In this document: positions 28,787 to 37,848 of the stretch, one piece after another
How positions within the stretch are numbered: the stretch's first letter is position 1
Layout of the letters: each line of letters starts with the position of its first letter
Assembly (NCBI GenBank): GCA_024636675.1
Contig: JAGXGM010000037.1
Coordinates: forward strand, 1-64,000
Length of the DNA stretch: 64,000 nucleotides
Direction of reading: 5' to 3'
From: Hydrogenophilales bacterium
Lineage (GTDB): Bacteria > Pseudomonadota > Gammaproteobacteria > Burkholderiales > Thiobacillaceae
Program-made: the position numbers and the translations under genes
Notes under the pieces: generated by a model
Told to the model about the DNA's origin: nothing
Database searches by the model: none
What the model saw: the letters and a program-made list of their open reading frames with translations, nothing else

Positions 28787-29584
28787 TTGGCTCCGCTGAC
28801 CCTATCCCCCCAAATCGACCTGCAAGACCTGCAGCTCGACGACGCACGCGCCTTGCTCAAGCACGACGCCAAGGAGATCCAGCAGGAAGCAGAGGAATCA
28901 CCCACTGGCTATTTGCAGCGCGTGATCGACGGGTTGTGCGAGATCTCACTCAAGGATCCATTGACGGGGCTGGGCAACCGCCGCCATCTCCGCTCGATAC
29001 TCGAACGCTCGATCGAAACCGTCGCACGTTCCGGTGAATCGGTGTTGCTGCTGCTGCTGGACATCGACCACTTCAAGTCCATCAACGACACCTATGGGCA
29101 CCAGGCCGGCGACCAGGTACTGCAGGCGATTGCCAACTGCCTGGCGGACTGCGTGCGGCCGATGGATACAGTCGTCCGCTACGGCGGCGAAGAATTCGCG
29201 GTGATCCTGCCCCACTGTCCCCCCCTTTTCGGGCGCGCGGTGGCCGAGCGGATTCGCCAAACCGTTGCGTCACTCTCGATACCCGTCTCACCCCTGATCA
29301 ACGTCCAGGCCACCATCAGCATCGGCGGTGCCTACGCGCCAGAATGGGTGCGCTCTACCGCCGATCTGTGGATCGAGCGCGCCGACCAGCAGCTCTACCG
29401 CGCAAAATCCAGTGGCCGCAACCAGGTATGCCTGGATCAACCAAGAGAACTTTCGGTCAGCGCAGAGGAAAAAGGGCTGTTGTTTGCCCATATCGCCACG
29501 GAAGAGGCGACCATGATTAGAAATCTTTCGGGCGATGCCCCCCTTGACCTCCAAGGCAACGCCACGAAGCGAGTAAACGCATGA
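28787..29584 (+). CDS. Diguanylate cyclase (GGDEF domain)
   Basis: A 265-residue soluble protein, TTG start. Residues 1-50 form a short helical region without a known sensor; the GGDEF domain spans about 55-220 ([16 protein letters not shown] ... [21 protein letters not shown]). The active site is GGEEF at 133-137 and an inhibitory RxxD site (RPMD, 124-127) sits five residues before it, so it should make cyclic di-GMP under product inhibition. A C-terminal tail of about 40 residues ([21 protein letters not shown]) has no assigned role. The stop overlaps the MinD/FlhG-like gene as ATGA. Confidence 0.88.
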   Translation: MAPLTLSPQIDLQDLQLDDARALLKHDAKEIQQEAEESPTGYLQRVIDGLCEISLKDPLTGLGNRRHLRSILERSIETVARSGESVLLLLLDIDHFKSINDTYGHQAGDQVLQAIANCLADCVRPMDTVVRYGGEEFAVILPHCPPLFGRAVAERIRQTVASLSIPVSPLINVQATISIGGAYAPEWVRSTADLWIERADQQLYRAKSSGRNQVCLDQPRELSVSAEEKGLLFAHIATEEATMIRNLSGDAPLDLQGNATKRVNA

Positions 29585-30417
29585 ACGATGTAATGAGCCC
29601 AACCGCCGGCCACCCGAGCACGGCCAAGCTTCCCCTGAAACCACTGGGCAAAGTCATCGCGGTCACCAGTGGAAAAGGCGGGGTCGGAAAAACCTTCGTC
29701 TCCGCCAACCTCGCTGCTGCGCTGGCCAAACGCGGTCACAAGGTGCTGGTGCTCGACGCCGATCTCGGCCTCGCCAATCTCGACGTGGTACTCAACCTGT
29801 ACCCCAAGACCACGCTTCACGACGTGTTCACCGGAAAGGCGAAGCTTGAAGACGCCATTCTTCCGGCGCCGGGCGGTTTTTCGGTGTTGCTGGCGGGGTC
29901 CGGCATGGTCGAGTATTCACGCCTGACACCCGAAGTACGTGACGAATTCCTGCGCATCATCAGCAGCCTGGTGCCGCATTACGATGTTGTTCTGCTGGAT
30001 ACCGGCGCCGGGATTTCCGATGTCGTCCTGTTCGCGGTCTCGCTGGCGTCCGAAGTGCTGATGGTCGCTACCCCCGAGCCGACCTCGCTCACCGACGCCT
30101 ATGCCACCATCAAAGTACTGGTAGGGCAGCAACAGCGGCAAATCGTGCGCGTAGTTGTCAACCAGGCCTCCCGACCCGGTTCTGGCCTGACCATCACGAA
30201 TCAGCTGCAACAGGTCCTCGACCGCTTCGTTGTCACCGAGCCCGACCGCCCGATCCGTCTGATCCACATGGGTGACATTCCTGTCGACCCCGAAGTCCGC
30301 CAGGCGATCATGCGACGCCAGTTGCTGATGCAAACCACGCCCGGCTGCCCTGCCGGTGTGGCCATTTCGCAACTCGCCCGCAAACTGGAAGAAAGCGTCA
30401 TCCCCAAGCCCGCGTAA
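29581..30417 (+). CDS. MinD/FlhG-like ATPase
   Basis: A 278-residue P-loop ATPase of the MinD/ParA type. The deviant Walker A is GKGGVGKT (residues 31-38), with [16 protein letters not shown] and [13 protein letters not shown] as the A' and B regions. The length, [13 protein letters not shown] and spacing are most like FlhG (YlxH), which sets flagellar number and position, but no flagellar gene is present. The ATG overlaps the GGDEF gene. A link between c-di-GMP and polar positioning is inferred. A short C-terminal hydrophobic helix, as for membrane targeting of MinD, is not obvious. Confidence 0.8.
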   Translation: MNDVMSPTAGHPSTAKLPLKPLGKVIAVTSGKGGVGKTFVSANLAAALAKRGHKVLVLDADLGLANLDVVLNLYPKTTLHDVFTGKAKLEDAILPAPGGFSVLLAGSGMVEYSRLTPEVRDEFLRIISSLVPHYDVVLLDTGAGISDVVLFAVSLASEVLMVATPEPTSLTDAYATIKVLVGQQQRQIVRVVVNQASRPGSGLTITNQLQQVLDRFVVTEPDRPIRLIHMGDIPVDPEVRQAIMRRQLLMQTTPGCPAGVAISQLARKLEESVIPKPA

Positions 30418-30449
30418 TCCGGACAAGTCGGGGCGGCGGATACTCCGCC

Positions 30450-31280
30450 CTAATGTTGAACGACAGCGGGAACCGACTTGACCAGCGCTTCCACCTTGTC
30501 CGGTCCCATCCGCAATAACACCCCGATCTCGCGATAATCATCCGGCAAGGCATCGTTGTCCCAGCCTTGGGCAGAATGCCGTGCCAAATTGGCCGCCAGT
30601 TTCACATTGCGCACCCGGGTCGTATTCGCCTGCGCCGGATCCGTCAGGTTCAGCAGCAATTCTGGCAGCTTCCATTCGATCGTCAGCTGGCGCTGAAATT
30701 CAATGCCGGTAAAACCCATCACCTCTTTCTGCACATCCGCACTGCGCAGTGTGGTGTCGGCCGCCTGCCGCTTCTGGATTTCGAGCATCGGTCCGGGGTT
30801 GAAACACCACATCAGCATTTCGGCTACATGGTAGAGCAGCGCCGACACGTGGACCTCTTCCGCATGCAGGTCGTGCAGGCGCAGCGCCCAGTCGTATGCG
30901 TAATGCGCCGAACGCTGCGCACGCCGTACCGTATGCAGCAGATGCAGCAGCGCCTCGATGTGGCCATCCAGCATATCTTCCGAAATCGGCGTCGCCGGCA
31001 CCTCGCGAAAGAAAGCATCGAGGCCCATCATGAGCAGCGTTTCCTTCACATCCACAAGTTCATATTTCTGGTTGCGATGCTTGTGCGTCTGCATATAGCG
31101 CAGCAGCTTGACCGTCATCAGCGGGTCGTCGGTCACGACATTGGCAATGCTGCGGGCATTGAGCGATGATTCATCGACGCGCAGGCGTTCGAGTTCGCGC
31201 GCTGTGTGCTTTAAGACAGGAATATCCGCCTGCCCCAAAAAGGCGAGCCAGCCTGCCATGCTTTTAGGTTGCTGCGACAT
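30450..31280 (-). CDS. HDOD-domain protein
   Basis: A 276-residue soluble protein that is mostly one HDOD domain: LKHTARELERLRVDESSLNARSIANVVTDDPLMTVKLLRYMQ, then VKETLLMMGLDAFF and HVSALLYHVAEMLMW. HDOD proteins resemble HD phosphohydrolases but lack the catalytic pair and act in signalling. I chose the ATG at 31280 (MSQQPKS), which follows GGAGAGAAG, over longer alternatives. It faces the MinD/FlhG-like gene with only 32 bases between stops, suggesting a shared signalling cluster with the GGDEF gene. Confidence 0.85.
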   Translation of the reverse strand: MSQQPKSMAGWLAFLGQADIPVLKHTARELERLRVDESSLNARSIANVVTDDPLMTVKLLRYMQTHKHRNQKYELVDVKETLLMMGLDAFFREVPATPISEDMLDGHIEALLHLLHTVRRAQRSAHYAYDWALRLHDLHAEEVHVSALLYHVAEMLMWCFNPGPMLEIQKRQAADTTLRSADVQKEVMGFTGIEFQRQLTIEWKLPELLLNLTDPAQANTTRVRNVKLAANLARHSAQGWDNDALPDDYREIGVLLRMGPDKVEALVKSVPAVVQH

Positions 31281-31754
31281 CTTCTCTCCATGACTGCCGG
31301 CGTGACACATTGGCCGTGATTGCACACCCAAGTGCTGAATCGGTGTCTCCCGTCTTAACTTGAATCCATTCCGATTGGGCAGGGGAATATTGATGGATCG
31401 CGACCCGGCTGAAACGGATCCATTTCGTCATGCCGGCATCCAACGCGCGCCGTGGCGGCAAGGTGACAGGTAAACAAGTTATTGATCACCGGCACCGATA
31501 ACCCAAAACAAGTAGGCCAGCATGAACATTCGCCATAGTGAAGCCCATAGCAATTTTCAGCAAGGCATCGAACAGCAGGTCCAGCTACGCCACTCACGCC
31601 CATCTGTGTTGCCGTTATTACTGAAGACTGCCGGCTGAGTTCACCAAACAACGGCCAAAACCAGGCACGATCAGGACTTTCGGATAAGACATGAAGCTCG
31701 ACCGTTTTCGTTCTGCACTAGACTGAAACCAATGACAGCCTCCAAGGAGAATTC
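31281..31754. other. Divergent intergenic region, no gene recognised
   Basis: These 474 bases separate the divergent HDOD and SYLF genes and must hold both promoters. Open frames here (for example minus-strand 31355-31651) show no family features, signal peptide or ribosome-binding site. I could not assign -10/-35 elements with confidence. Confidence 0.5.
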
Positions 31755-32318
31755 ATGATGTTCATTGTTTCAGCGCTACGCATTTCTATTCCTGCGCTGC
31801 TATTCATGGCCCTGTTTCTGGCTGCGGCGCCGGCTCGCGCCGCCAGCGCCGCCGAAATTGACCGGGAGGTCGATCGGGCCTTGGCAGCATTCAAGAAAAT
31901 CGAAGGCGGCAAAGCTTTCCTCGAGATTGCCAAGGGGGTGCTGGTGTTTCCCAAGGTCTACAAAGTCGGGATCGGTGTGGGCGGCGAATACGGCGAAGGG
32001 GCTCTGCGGATCGGTGGGGAAACCGTCGATTACTACAGCACAGCCGCCGCTTCCATCGGGTTCCAACTGGGCGCGCAAGCCAAAAGCATTGTGGTGATAT
32101 TCACGGAGGAATCCGCCCTCAAGAAATTCCGTGAAAGCGAAGGCTGGAAGGTGGGTGTCGATGGTTCCGTGGCCCTGCTGGACATCGGCGTCGGCAAGGC
32201 CGTGGACACCACCAACATCAAGGATCCAGTGATCGGCTTCGTCTTTGGCCAGAAGGGCCTGATGTATAACCTTACGCTTGAAGGTACGAAATTCACCAAG
32301 CTGGACAAGAAGAAATAG
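31755..32318 (+). CDS. Exported SYLF (Ysc84/DUF500) lipid-binding protein
   Basis: A 187-residue protein with a signal peptide (hydrophobic residues 8-24, cleavage near ARA) and one SYLF domain: EGGKAFLEIAKGVLVFPKVYKVGIGVGGEYGEGALRIGGETVDYYSTAAASIGFQLGAQAKSIVV matches in order. SYLF domains bind phosphoinositides in eukaryotes; bacterial exported forms are of uncertain role, perhaps in the envelope. ATG 31755 follows AAGGAG. It is convergent with the YqjE-like gene. Confidence 0.85.
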   Translation: MMFIVSALRISIPALLFMALFLAAAPARAASAAEIDREVDRALAAFKKIEGGKAFLEIAKGVLVFPKVYKVGIGVGGEYGEGALRIGGETVDYYSTAAASIGFQLGAQAKSIVVIFTEESALKKFRESEGWKVGVDGSVALLDIGVGKAVDTTNIKDPVIGFVFGQKGLMYNLTLEGTKFTKLDKKK

Positions 32319-32442
32319 TCACTAATTCAGCGTCTTGAGTCCTGGACCGACGGACAAATTTCGTCGATCTGTCGTCTGCCAAACACAAGCGTGCGCAGTC
32401 CGGGGCTCGAGACCTGCACACCCGATAGGCTGGACACTTAAT

Positions 32443-32832
32443 TCATGACTTCCTGCTGAGGTGCTGCCGGTCTTTGGACAATTCCGTCAGGCTCGCCGCG
32501 AACAGCCTCGGCCGCGTTCGGCTCTTGTGCCGGGCGAGCCATACAGCCCAAGCGCCAGCCGCCAGGAAAATCCCGGTCAACCCACCCAGCGCCTCGAGGC
32601 GGTATGAGTCCCAGAAGGCAACGGCAATCAATATCGCCAGCAGCACAATGCCGACGCCGAGACAGAACAGCGCTGCCAACCCGGTGACCAGGAGTGAGAT
32701 CAAGTGTTCCCGCTCTTCCGCCACATCCGCGGACAACAGTTCGAAACGGGTCTGGACGATACCGACCAGACTCGCCGAAAGTGCTTTCAGGGATTCAAAC
32801 AGGCCCACCGCAACATGAGATTCCTCAGCCAT
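32443..32832 (-). CDS. YqjE/phage-holin-3-6 family membrane protein
   Basis: A 129-residue protein: an N-terminal amphipathic part (VGLFESLKALSASLVGIVQTRFELLSADVAEEREHL), two membrane helices (about residues 48-70 and 78-98) and a basic tail. This is the architecture of the YqjE/holin superfamily III (holin-like) proteins often paired with DUF883 proteins. I chose the ATG at 32832; a longer frame upstream overlaps the DUF883 gene. It lies eight bases downstream of that gene and is probably coupled to it. Confidence 0.8.
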   Translation of the reverse strand: MAEESHVAVGLFESLKALSASLVGIVQTRFELLSADVAEEREHLISLLVTGLAALFCLGVGIVLLAILIAVAFWDSYRLEALGGLTGIFLAAGAWAVWLARHKSRTRPRLFAASLTELSKDRQHLSRKS

Positions 32833-32840
32833 TGGCCAGG

Positions 32841-33173
32841 CTAGCGCAGCCCAATCAGCAGACCGACCACCACACCGACCCCCGCGGCGGCGCCAATGGA
32901 CTGCCATGGATGGGTGTGGACATATTCATCCGTCGCCCGGGCAGCAGCCTTGGTCTTGCCCAGCAACGCTATCTGGGCATCGGCCATGTTGGCCTTCGCC
33001 TCGGCGAGGGAGGCTTCCGCCTTGGCGCGCGCTGCGGCCACTGCCTCGCCCCCCTGGCCTGCTGTGGCCTTTAACAATGCTTCCGCATCGGTGACTACCG
33101 TCTTGAAATCATTGATCAATTGCTGTTTCGCCATGTCGGACTGGTCTGTTTCGGCTGAAAGTTGAGCGTTCAT
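32841..33173 (-). CDS. DUF883 (ElaB/YqjD-like) membrane-anchored protein
   Basis: A 110-residue protein: a helical, Ala/Lys-rich N-terminal part (LINDFKTVVTDAEALLKATAGQGGEAV) and a C-terminal membrane segment with the family signature VHTHPWQSIGAAAGVGVVVGLLIG. E. coli YqjD and ElaB anchor ribosomes to the inner membrane in stationary phase. A strong ribosome-binding site (AAGGAGGG) precedes the ATG. It forms a pair with the downstream YqjE-like gene, as in E. coli yqjD-yqjE. Confidence 0.9.
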   Translation of the reverse strand: MNAQLSAETDQSDMAKQQLINDFKTVVTDAEALLKATAGQGGEAVAAARAKAEASLAEAKANMADAQIALLGKTKAAARATDEYVHTHPWQSIGAAAGVGVVVGLLIGLR

Positions 33174-33247
33174 GGATATTCCCTCCTTACTGAGTTAACA
33201 ATGTAAAAAATCCGAGGCTCCCTGCAACATGCCGGAACTTTGGGCGA

Positions 33248-33265
33248 TGGGGTTTTGACACCCCA
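33248..33265. terminator. Hairpin downstream of galT-like gene
   Basis: TGGGGT and ACCCCA pair around a six-base loop, followed on the plus strand by TTTT. It lies between two minus-strand genes, where the T-run is on the wrong side for the galT-like transcript, so a terminator role is uncertain. Confidence 0.3.
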
Positions 33266-33361
33266 TTTTGAAGAAAAGCCCCAGAAATTTCGCCTTAAAC
33301 ACTAATCAGCCTAGTCCTTCCAAACGCCATTACAACCCGATAGCGCCCGCGCGAGTCCACA

Positions 33362-34456
33362 TTACAACGTAACGGCACGCAGGCGCTCGGCGGCCTGTTC
33401 CGGATTGATGGTGTTGACGAACAATCCCGAGCCCAGCTCGAAACCGGTGGGAATCGAGGTGCGTGGACAGATTTCCAGGTGCCAGTGGTAGCTTGACGCA
33501 TGGGCCTGCGGCTGACTGTCGTGCGGCACGGAGTGCAGGAAGAAGTTGTACTGCGCGCCGCCGATGACGGCATCCAGCCGCGCCATGGTGCGCTTCATTA
33601 CCCGCGCCAGATCGGCCATGTCATCGCCGCGCACGTCGAGAAAATCGGCTTGGTGCACCAGCGGCAGGATGTGTACCTCCCACTCGTAGCGGCTGGCAAA
33701 CGGTTTGATGGCAATGAACTTTTCGCCACGCTCGACCACGTACTGGCCGACATTGATCTTGCGGCGCACCGCACCGGACTGCCGGTCGTAGATCGTCGCC
33801 TCGAAGGTCAGCGCCTCATCGATCAGCGCGCAGAAAATGCAGTGATGATGCTTGGCGTAATGCGCGGCGCTGTTGCGCACTTCGGCGTCGACGTTTTCCG
33901 GCACCACCGGCATCGCGATCACCTGGCTGTGGGTATGGGGGATCGAGGCACCGGCGGCGGGGCCGAAGTTCTTGAACACCAGCACGTATTTCAGCCGCTC
34001 GTCCGATGCGAACAATTGGCGCATCCGCGTCTGATAGACGCCGAACAGTGCCGCCAGGTGCGATTCCTCCATTTCGTGCACGGCGATGCCATGTTCATGG
34101 TGGTCGATGATGACCTCGTGCCGGCCGTAGCCGTCGATGGTTTGCTGCAGGCCGAAATTGAAGCCGGCCTGTTCGCGGTCGTCGCCCAGCACCGGGTAGA
34201 GATTTTCCACCATACGGATCTGCCAGTCGCCGGTTTCCGGCCAGCTCAGAATCAGTGGCGGTGTCTTGTGTTCGTTGCCGCGGCAGAACGGGCAGGTTTC
34301 GACATGCTTGCGCGTATCGCGCGGTGCCAGTTCCTCGGCCTTTTTCGGGCGCATGCCGCGCGCCGTGGCAACCAGCACGGACTCACTCGGCACGATGGGA
34401 TTGATGCGGATTTCACGGACATCACTGCTAGGGGTGGTGGTATTCAAATCTGACAT
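33362..34456 (-). CDS. Galactose-1-phosphate uridylyltransferase-like protein
   Basis: A 364-residue HIT-superfamily nucleotidyltransferase related to GalT. Zinc ligands are suggested by C55/C58 (ETCPFCRGNE) and a second pair C206/C209 (HHHCIFCALI). The active-site motif is HTHSQ (174-178), where classical GalT has HPHxQ. It includes the GalT segments RMVENLYPVLG and YGRHEVIIDHHEH. The enzyme should transfer a nucleotide to or from a sugar phosphate. No galE or galK is nearby, so the natural sugar is open. The gene appears to stand alone. Confidence 0.8.
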   Translation of the reverse strand: MSDLNTTTPSSDVREIRINPIVPSESVLVATARGMRPKKAEELAPRDTRKHVETCPFCRGNEHKTPPLILSWPETGDWQIRMVENLYPVLGDDREQAGFNFGLQQTIDGYGRHEVIIDHHEHGIAVHEMEESHLAALFGVYQTRMRQLFASDERLKYVLVFKNFGPAAGASIPHTHSQVIAMPVVPENVDAEVRNSAAHYAKHHHCIFCALIDEALTFEATIYDRQSGAVRRKINVGQYVVERGEKFIAIKPFASRYEWEVHILPLVHQADFLDVRGDDMADLARVMKRTMARLDAVIGGAQYNFFLHSVPHDSQPQAHASSYHWHLEICPRTSIPTGFELGSGLFVNTINPEQAAERLRAVTL

Positions 34457-34629
34457 GCGGCTTCTCCTCTGCCGGCCAGCTTAAATCAGCCCGGGCCTGG
34501 CTGTCGGTTCATAATTCTTATACCCCCTGTGAGGCTTTTTATCCCCGCCCGCGCCAGGGGCTTGCGTTGACGAAGCCCCGTCCGGCGCCGACAATGGAAA
34601 CCTTTTCCCGCAGCTTCGGAGCTTGACCC

Positions 34630-34914
34630 ATGGATATCGACAAAACCCTGCATGACGAACAGCGCATCATGCGCATGATGCGCAAGACGCTTACCTCCAT
34701 CGTGCGCGACACCGCGCCGCGTGACGGCAATCCCAGCCCCTTGACCGAAGCCACTGTGCTCGGCATCAAGGATTGTCTGGTGGTGATTTCAAACCGGGAA
34801 GTCGAACTCGCCAAGCTCACCGGGCGTACCCTGGAAGAGCGCCCGCACTACTCTGACGAAAAGCCCAGCGCCCACGTCGTCAAGATCAGCAATATTCCGA
34901 AAAAAACGCACTGA
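34630..34914 (+). CDS. Small conserved-looking protein of unknown function
   Basis: A 94-residue soluble, charged protein. The start MDIDKTLHDEQRIMRMMRKTL is helical and basic; the central part (LTEATVLGIKDCLVVISNREVELAKL) is also helical. No signal peptide or membrane helix and no family recognised. The ATG has a GCTTCGGAGC upstream (GGAG at good distance). It starts 173 bases from the divergent galT-like gene and two bases before the next small gene, so the two form an operon. Confidence 0.65.
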   Translation: MDIDKTLHDEQRIMRMMRKTLTSIVRDTAPRDGNPSPLTEATVLGIKDCLVVISNREVELAKLTGRTLEERPHYSDEKPSAHVVKISNIPKKTH

Positions 34915-34916
34915 CG

Positions 34917-35168
34917 ATGCCGCAAGCCACCAGCCTGTTCACCGATGTCGAATCGAAAGTCGTCGGCACCTCGGCGGTGGTGATCTATGCGCCTGCTGGC
35001 AAGAAACGCCAGCGCTTTCCCGAAGGGGTGGTTGAGGTTTACACGAGTGAAACCGAGGCGCTGGCGCACGCCGACCCGGACAAGGGCCGTCATGCGGCCA
35101 TCGCCAGCGGCCCGTCGCGTTCATCCGAGGGCTTCAGGCTGTTCTACCTGGTGCGCTGGCTGGACTAA
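34917..35168 (+). CDS. Small protein of unknown function
   Basis: An 83-residue protein, probably beta-rich (SAVVIYAPAGKKRQRFPEGVVEVYTSETEAL, FRLFYLVRWLD). No signal, membrane helix or family recognised. It begins two bases after the preceding 94-residue gene and ends seven bases from the convergent der stop. Coding is supported by codon use and coupling to its neighbour. Confidence 0.6.
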   Translation: MPQATSLFTDVESKVVGTSAVVIYAPAGKKRQRFPEGVVEVYTSETEALAHADPDKGRHAAIASGPSRSSEGFRLFYLVRWLD

Positions 35169-35175
35169 GCTTTAC

Positions 35176-36585
35176 TCAGTCCTTGCCGTAGACCTTGCGC
35201 CGCACCCGCTTTTTGCGCCGCATCCGTGTCGCCTCGCTCTCGGTCATGGGGCCGCGCGTCTTGCCTTCGTACGGATTACTGGCGCCGCCTTCCTTGATCT
35301 GGATGCGCAGCGGCGTGCCCTGCAGCTTGAACGCCTTGCGGAAACTGCTTTCCAGGTAGCGCTTGTAGTCGTCGCGCAGGCCCTCCAGCGCGTTACCGTG
35401 CAGGATGATGACCGGCGGATTCTTGCCGCCCTGGTGGGCATAGCGCGGCTTCGGGCGGAACAGGCCATTCTTCGGGGGGGCGTGCTGTTCCACTGCCATC
35501 TCCAGCACCCGCGTGAGCTTGGGCGTTGACAGCTTGATAAAGGCGGCGGCGTGCGCAGCCTCTACGTCTTTCAGCAGGTTTTCCAGGCCCTTGCCCTTTA
35601 GCGCCGAGATGTAGTTGAAGCGGGCAAAATCGAGAAACGCCAGTTTGCGCCCGATGTCGCGCTTGACGTCGTCGCGCTGCTCTGCGGAAAGCCCATCCCA
35701 CTTGTTGACCGCGACCACCAGCGCGCGCCCGGTTTCCAGCACGAAGCCCGCCAGGTGCGCGTCCTGCTCGGAAATGTTCTCGCGCGCGTCGAGCACCAGC
35801 ACTACCACATTGGCGTCCTCGATCGCCTGCAGGGTCTTGATGACGGAGAATTTCTCCACCGTCTCGAACACCTTGCCGCGGCGGCGCAGGCCGGCGGTGT
35901 CAATCAGGATATAGGGCTTGTCGTCGCGCTCGAACTCGACATAAATTGAATCGCGCGTGGTGCCCGGTTGGTCGAACGCGATGACGCGTTCCTCGCCTAC
36001 CAGCGTGTTGACCAGCGTCGATTTGCCGACGTTGGGGCGCCCCACCAACGCAATCTTGGGGATGCCGAAATCGTCTCTCTTCTCTTCCTCTTCTGAAAAC
36101 GGCGCCAGCGCCTCGGCCACCAGATCGGAAACGCCGTCGCCGTGCGCGCTGGAAATGGCCAGCGGCTGGCCCAGCGCGAGCTCGTGAAACTCGGCGGTGA
36201 TCACGGCAGCATTCATGCCTTCGGCCTTGTTGACCGCGAGCAGTACCGGGCACGACGCGCGACGCAGACGGTCGGCGATCAGCTTGTCCTGTTGTGTCAG
36301 GCCCGCGCGGGCATCGACCAGGAAAATGATGGCGTCGGCCTCGTCGATGGCCTGCAGCGTCTGGCGCGCCATTTCGGCGAGGATACCGTCGGTAACGACC
36401 GGCTCCAGGCCGCCAGTGTCGACGACCAGATAGGGCTTTTCGCCGAGGCGTCCACGCCCGTAATGGCGATCGCGCGTCATCCCGGGCAGATCGTGCACCA
36501 GCGCATCGCGCGTGCCGGTAAGGCGATTAAAGAGAGTGGACTTGCCGACGTTGGGCCGACCGACCAGAACCAGGGTGGGGAGCAT
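35176..36585 (-). CDS. der: GTPase Der, ribosome assembly
   Basis: A 469-residue protein with two consecutive GTPase domains, each with GRPNVGKST (near residues 8-16 and about 185-193), followed by a KH-like C-terminal domain ending in basic residues ([14 protein letters not shown]). The G4 motifs NKAEG and NKWDG are visible. Der is essential for 50S subunit maturation. It is the last gene of the ndk-to-der run, 123 bases after bamB. Confidence 0.97.
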   Translation of the reverse strand: MLPTLVLVGRPNVGKSTLFNRLTGTRDALVHDLPGMTRDRHYGRGRLGEKPYLVVDTGGLEPVVTDGILAEMARQTLQAIDEADAIIFLVDARAGLTQQDKLIADRLRRASCPVLLAVNKAEGMNAAVITAEFHELALGQPLAISSAHGDGVSDLVAEALAPFSEEEEKRDDFGIPKIALVGRPNVGKSTLVNTLVGEERVIAFDQPGTTRDSIYVEFERDDKPYILIDTAGLRRRGKVFETVEKFSVIKTLQAIEDANVVVLVLDARENISEQDAHLAGFVLETGRALVVAVNKWDGLSAEQRDDVKRDIGRKLAFLDFARFNYISALKGKGLENLLKDVEAAHAAAFIKLSTPKLTRVLEMAVEQHAPPKNGLFRPKPRYAHQGGKNPPVIILHGNALEGLRDDYKRYLESSFRKAFKLQGTPLRIQIKEGGASNPYEGKTRGPMTESEATRMRRKKRVRRKVYGKD

Positions 36586-36708
36586 TAGCTAAAATTCGAA
36601 TCCATAAACATTTATAAAGGCGGTCGCCGAGATCGAAAGGCTTGATTGGCCTTTTCCTCGATGCCCGTTGCGCCCGCCTTATCGATCAATCATCAAGTCG
36701 CTCAAGAC

Positions 36709-37848
36709 TCACCTGAGTCTGAAAGCGACGATGCCGCCCTTGTCGGTCTGCACCGCAAATCCCGGCCCGATATCGACCGCCGCCGCGCGCACGCCGCTGT
36801 CGACCTTGGCGCGCGCAACGAAGCTGCCGTCAGCGGCCGACAGCACATGCACGACACCTTCGCCATCGGCCACTACCACCCAGTCGCCGAGCGCCAGCGG
36901 CGCGGTGACCTGGCGGCGCGCCAGCTTGTCCTGGCGCCAGCCGGCGCGACCGCTGACCTTGTCGTAGGCGGTGACGGCGTCCTTGTCGTCGGTGACGTAG
37001 ACATTGCGCTCGTCCATCGCCAGCCCGGTGTTGCTGGAAGTGTCGCGCGCCCACAACAGCGCGCCGTTGCCGCGGTTGAAGCAGGCCACCCGCCCCTGGT
37101 AGGCGACGGCGCACACCTGCCGCTCGTCCACCACCGGATTGCCCATCACATCGGCCACCCGTTCGAGTTCGGTCGCTCCGCGCGGCAGTGCCACCGTGGC
37201 CTCCCACAACTGCGCGCCGTTGGCGGGATTGAGCGCGACCAGCTTGCCGCCGGGAAATCCGGCGTAGAGCACGTCGTCTCGCACCACCATCCCGCCCGAA
37301 CCGCGCAGGCTCAAGGCCGGCAGGTTGCGGGTGTACAGCCACTTGCGACTGCCGTCCGCTACAGACAGGCCATGCACGCGGCCGTCACCGGTGCGCGCGA
37401 TCACAATGTCGGCGACTGCCAGCAATTGGCCCGTCACTTCGCTCGACAGCGCCACCTTCCAGCGCATCTGACCATTGGCTTGGTCCAGTGCAAGCAAATC
37501 ACCCTTGCTGCTGCCCGCCAGCACCAGGCCCAGGCCGACCCCGACCCCGGCGGACAGCTTCACATCGGCATCGGCTTTCCACACTGGCTTCCCGGTAGCC
37601 ACGGCAATACGCACTACCTGACTGCCGCCGGCGGCGAAGACGTCGTCGCCTTCGGCCTGCGGGTGAAACACATGACCGGCGGTGTCGCCGGTTTCAACTT
37701 TCCAGGCCTCTGCAAGACTGATGGAAGGCTTGAACTCGACCAGTTCGGCGGGCTTGGCCTTGGCCGGGCCGGAACCAAACCAGCCTCCAATCGTGGAGCA
37801 CCCCGACAGGGCCAATGCCAGACCGATGACAATCAAACGCATCTTCAT
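36709..37848 (-). CDS. bamB: Outer membrane assembly lipoprotein BamB
   Basis: A 379-residue lipoprotein: signal peptide with lipobox ALSGC (Cys17) and a series of beta-propeller blades of the PQQ-like type (for example GDLLALDQANGQMRWKVAL, GKLVALNPANGAQLWEATVAL, RVACFNRGNGALLWARDT). BamB supports the BamA beta-barrel assembly machine at the outer membrane. The ATG overlaps the yfgM stop as ATGA. The gene order hisS-yfgM-bamB-der is widely conserved. Confidence 0.94.
   Translation of the reverse strand: MKMRLIVIGLALALSGCSTIGGWFGSGPAKAKPAELVEFKPSISLAEAWKVETGDTAGHVFHPQAEGDDVFAAGGSQVVRIAVATGKPVWKADADVKLSAGVGVGLGLVLAGSSKGDLLALDQANGQMRWKVALSSEVTGQLLAVADIVIARTGDGRVHGLSVADGSRKWLYTRNLPALSLRGSGGMVVRDDVLYAGFPGGKLVALNPANGAQLWEATVALPRGATELERVADVMGNPVVDERQVCAVAYQGRVACFNRGNGALLWARDTSSNTGLAMDERNVYVTDDKDAVTAYDKVSGRAGWRQDKLARRQVTAPLALGDWVVVADGEGVVHVLSAADGSFVARAKVDSGVRAAAVDIGPGFAVQTDKGGIVAFRLR

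Noticed and set aside
30431-30450. GGGCGG/CCGCCC hairpin between the FlhG-like and HDOD genes as a terminator
   Set aside because: The stem is short with no T-run, and it overlaps the HDOD stop; evidence is too weak to list.
31355-31651. A 98-codon minus-strand frame in the HDOD/SYLF intergenic region
   Set aside because: No ribosome-binding site, no hydrophobic signal, cysteine-rich random composition and no coupling to a neighbour.
36627-36660. A short hairpin (AAAGGC with GCCTTT) between bamB and der as a terminator
   Set aside because: Only six base pairs and no T-run in the direction of bamB transcription; der is likely read through.
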